A DNA stretch of 64,000 nt. Origin: JALZHR01 sp036388475 (GTDB lineage: Bacteria; Acidobacteriota; Blastocatellia; Pyrinomonadales; Pyrinomonadaceae). The stretch covers positions 1 through 64,000 of the forward strand of contig DASVRT010000055.1 of NCBI GenBank assembly GCA_036388475.1, written 5' to 3'. Made by a program: the position numbers and the translations under genes. Positions 62,457 to 64,000 of the stretch are shown in pieces (position 1 is the first letter of the stretch; each line of letters begins with the position of its first letter). The notes beneath the pieces were generated by a model. The model was not told the origin of the DNA. It saw only the letters and a program-made list of their open reading frames with translations, and did no database searches.

Positions 62457-63305
62457 TTATGGAAACTTTATGTCCTCGTCGAATTCGTCGCCCTCGTCGA
62501 GCAGGGAAGTTTCGGCTTTCGGACTCGGCGCGGCATCCGCATCGAATCCGCCCTCGAATTCGTCGTCCTGCGCGCGGCGTTTTTTCTGCAAAAAGAAAAC
62601 GATGGAAATAAAAGCCAGAATCGTCGCCAGCCCGATGCCCGTCACCAGCGCGATGCGCGTAAAAGGACGGCTGCCCGCGTTTTCGGGAAGCGGGCGCAAG
62701 GGTTTGGAATTTAAGACGACGCTGACGTTTTCCGGTTTTAAATCGGGCACGCTGCGGGCGACAATGCCGGCAATCTGTTCGGGCGGCACGGGAAACGTCG
62801 CCGTTTTGAAATTGACCACGACCGCCGCGGTTGCCGGATATGGATTAATCGCCAGCGCGCGGTCCTGCGGCGGAACGAAATTGACGTTGACGCAGGTCGT
62901 GCCGGGTATCTGGCGCAATTGCGATTCGATATTAATTTTCATCCGGCGCTGCTCGCGTGCTTTTTCCACCTCGACCGACGAGATAATTCCGCTCGATTCG
63001 ATGGCGGGCGGTTCGGGCTGCCCGAGACAATGGTCTTCCATTATCTGAATCGCCGCGCCGAGGTCGTCATCGTCGCCGTCAACCCAAATCTCGAAGCTCC
63101 GGCGCTCGCCTTCGCCGATTTCTTCTTTTTTAACACGCACGCCGTTTTCGCGCAGGATGTCGATTATCTGGTTGGCTTCGGCTTCGATTTTCACGCTCTG
63201 CACTTTTTTTCGTAAGGAACAGCCGCTCAAAAGCAAAACCGCCAGCAAGCCGCAGAAAATCAGTTGTTTGATGAAACCTTGACGCTTGAAAAATCTTATT
63301 TGCAT
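62457..63305 (-). CDS. sctJ: T3SS inner-membrane ring lipoprotein SctJ (YscJ/FliF family)
   Basis: 282 residues. Signal peptide II with lipobox LLLSGC, cysteine modified (about residue 29). Ring-building motif domain 1 (about 35-100: IDILRENGVRVKKEEIGEG...FEIWVDGDDDDLGAAIQIMEDH) and domain 2 (about 120-205: EQRRMKINIESQLRQIPGTTCVNVNFVPP...AAVVVNFKT...PPEQIAGIVARSVPDLKPENVSVVLN) of the YscJ/FliF fold. One C-terminal membrane helix (IALVTGIGLATILAFISIVFFLQ) and an acidic cytosolic tail. Its short length and lipidation are non-flagellar features. A 30-bp gap leads to the FliG-like gene. Confidence 0.93.
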   Translation of the reverse strand: MQIRFFKRQGFIKQLIFCGLLAVLLLSGCSLRKKVQSVKIEAEANQIIDILRENGVRVKKEEIGEGERRSFEIWVDGDDDDLGAAIQIMEDHCLGQPEPPAIESSGIISSVEVEKAREQRRMKINIESQLRQIPGTTCVNVNFVPPQDRALAINPYPATAAVVVNFKTATFPVPPEQIAGIVARSVPDLKPENVSVVLNSKPLRPLPENAGSRPFTRIALVTGIGLATILAFISIVFFLQKKRRAQDDEFEGGFDADAAPSPKAETSLLDEGDEFDEDIKFP

Positions 63306-63347
63306 TACTTAAATTTTAAAACATTCGGCGAAGCTTGAAGCGATTTT

Positions 63348-64000
63348 TTAACTTTTAAACTCGTCGATTTCCAGCGCCGCGCCCGGAAGCTCGGCAAAAT
63401 CGCCGTAAAAGCCCGCTTCAAAATCGTTTTCCATCCGCGCCGAGCGCATCGTGATGCGTCCAATCGGCTGAATATTCAGCTCCGGCGTCAATTCCTGGTA
63501 AGACAAAACCGCGAGATTCTGAAATTCCAGCTCGACCATTTTTCGCACAAAACGCCGCAATTCCATATCGGTCACGATAACCGGCGGCTGCGCGGTCGGC
63601 GGCTGCTCGACGATTTCCTGTCGAATCGCGTCCAGAATATCGTGTGCGATGGTCGGGTCGAGCGACAAAAACGAGCCGGTCGAAGTGCGGCGAATCGCGC
63701 CGCGAATCACGTCCTCGATTTCCGGGTCGAGCAGGTACACGAACAGCGTATCACTACCGGCGGCATAACGAAACGAAATATGGCGGCGCATCGCCGCGCG
63801 AATGTGCTCGGTCAGCATCACCGGGTCTTTTTCGATGCGTCCCCATTCGCTTAAAGCGTCGAGAATGGATTTCGTGTCGCGCACCGAGATTCCTTCCTGC
63901 ACGAGTCGCTGCAAAACGTCGGTGAACTGGTGAATCGAGACGACTTTCGGCACGACTTCTTCGACCAGCTTCGGCATTCCGCGCGCAATGAAATCCAGAT
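63348..64000 (-). CDS. sctV: T3SS export gate protein SctV (FlhA/YscV family), C-terminal part
   Basis: The frame is open to the right edge (LDFIARG precedes the first visible Met), so the N-terminal membrane part lies outside. About 217 residues of the cytosolic domain are visible: PKLVEEVVPKVVSIHQFTDVLQRLVQEGISVRDTKSILDALSEWGRIEKDPVMLTEHIRAAMRRHISFRY, then LDPEIEDVIRGAIR, SLDPTIAHDILDAIRQEI and PVIVTDMELRRFVRKMVE..F..LAVLSYQELTPELNIQPIGRI, the FlhA/YscV signature end. The tail extends 35 residues further than most. It forms the nonameric export ring. sctJ starts 43 bp downstream of its stop. Confidence 0.96.
   Translation of the reverse strand, partial: LDFIARGMPKLVEEVVPKVVSIHQFTDVLQRLVQEGISVRDTKSILDALSEWGRIEKDPVMLTEHIRAAMRRHISFRYAAGSDTLFVYLLDPEIEDVIRGAIRRTSTGSFLSLDPTIAHDILDAIRQEIVEQPPTAQPPVIVTDMELRRFVRKMVELEFQNLAVLSYQELTPELNIQPIGRITMRSARMENDFEAGFYGDFAELPGAALEIDEFKS

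Noticed and set aside
37915..64000. A flagellar operon
   Set aside because: SctJ is a short lipoprotein, SctQ is a fused SpoA protein, rod-like SctI and T3SS chaperones are present, and there is no flagellin, hook or motor gene in the window.

Overview
The window looks like chromosomal DNA from an Acidobacteriota-type bacterium, most likely of the Blastocatellia/Pyrinomonadales kind. This rests on gene style only: a 1109-residue TonB-dependent receptor with an N-terminal carboxypeptidase-regulatory domain, many secreted FG-GAP, Calx-beta and beta-propeller proteins, LytS/LytTR signalling, and a multi-PAS hybrid kinase. No rRNA or tRNA gene was seen, so the assignment is inference.

Layout. 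(1) 1-12.4 kb: secreted and envelope proteins (FG-GAP repeats, a protein with three LecA/PA-IL-like lectin domains, a WD40-type propeller), a LytS/LytTR two-component pair, three proteins carrying DUF4440/SnoaL-like domains, an SMP-30-type propeller and a membrane-anchored SprT-like metalloprotease. (2) 12.7-17.9 kb: HMG-CoA reductase, an MFS transporter, a tiny zinc-ribbon protein, a 4-hydroxybutyryl-CoA dehydratase-like enzyme and a divergent TetR regulator with two palindromic operator candidates between them. (3) 18-22.6 kb: the TonB receptor and a TIR-domain protein with a duplicated C-terminal module. (4) 22.7-33.3 kb: an amine/amino-acid oxidase coupled to a thiamine-diphosphate 2-oxoacid decarboxylase, the three-gene proton-translocating transhydrogenase (pntAA-pntAB-pntB), a zinc alcohol dehydrogenase, an SRPBCC protein and an SDR. 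(5) 33.9-37.8 kb: a 1272-residue hybrid histidine kinase. (6) 37.9-64 kb: a large non-flagellar type III secretion (T3SS) island that runs off the right edge.

The T3SS island holds sctV (partial), sctJ, a FliG-like protein in the sctK place, sctL, sctN, sctU, sctQ, a FliO-like gene, sctR, sctS and sctT on the minus strand, and sctI plus a lytic transglycosylase on the plus strand. Around them are TPR chaperones, a CesT-like chaperone and several large proteins without signal peptides that look like secreted substrates: a restriction-endonuclease-fold toxin followed by a probable immunity gene, a GxSxG lipase next to the CesT-like chaperone, a GH104/PG-binding/M23 cell-wall hydrolase, and a 671-residue unknown. 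Five transcription units of the island share a promoter motif, GGAAAC-N15-CCGATAA, resembling ECF sigma (Hrp-box-like) promoters. FliO, a signal peptide on SctR and the FliG-like protein give the apparatus a part-flagellar character.

The most unusual DNA-level signal is a set of four intergenic arrays, each built of degenerate units with an almost exact 21-bp period (about two helical turns). Many units carry a small palindrome whose arms change together, while the sequence itself differs from array to array. The largest has 27 units without an indel and lies between pntAB and pntB. A second class comprises eleven 60-110-bp inverted repeats, most with heptanucleotide-repeat arms, at gene ends throughout the window.
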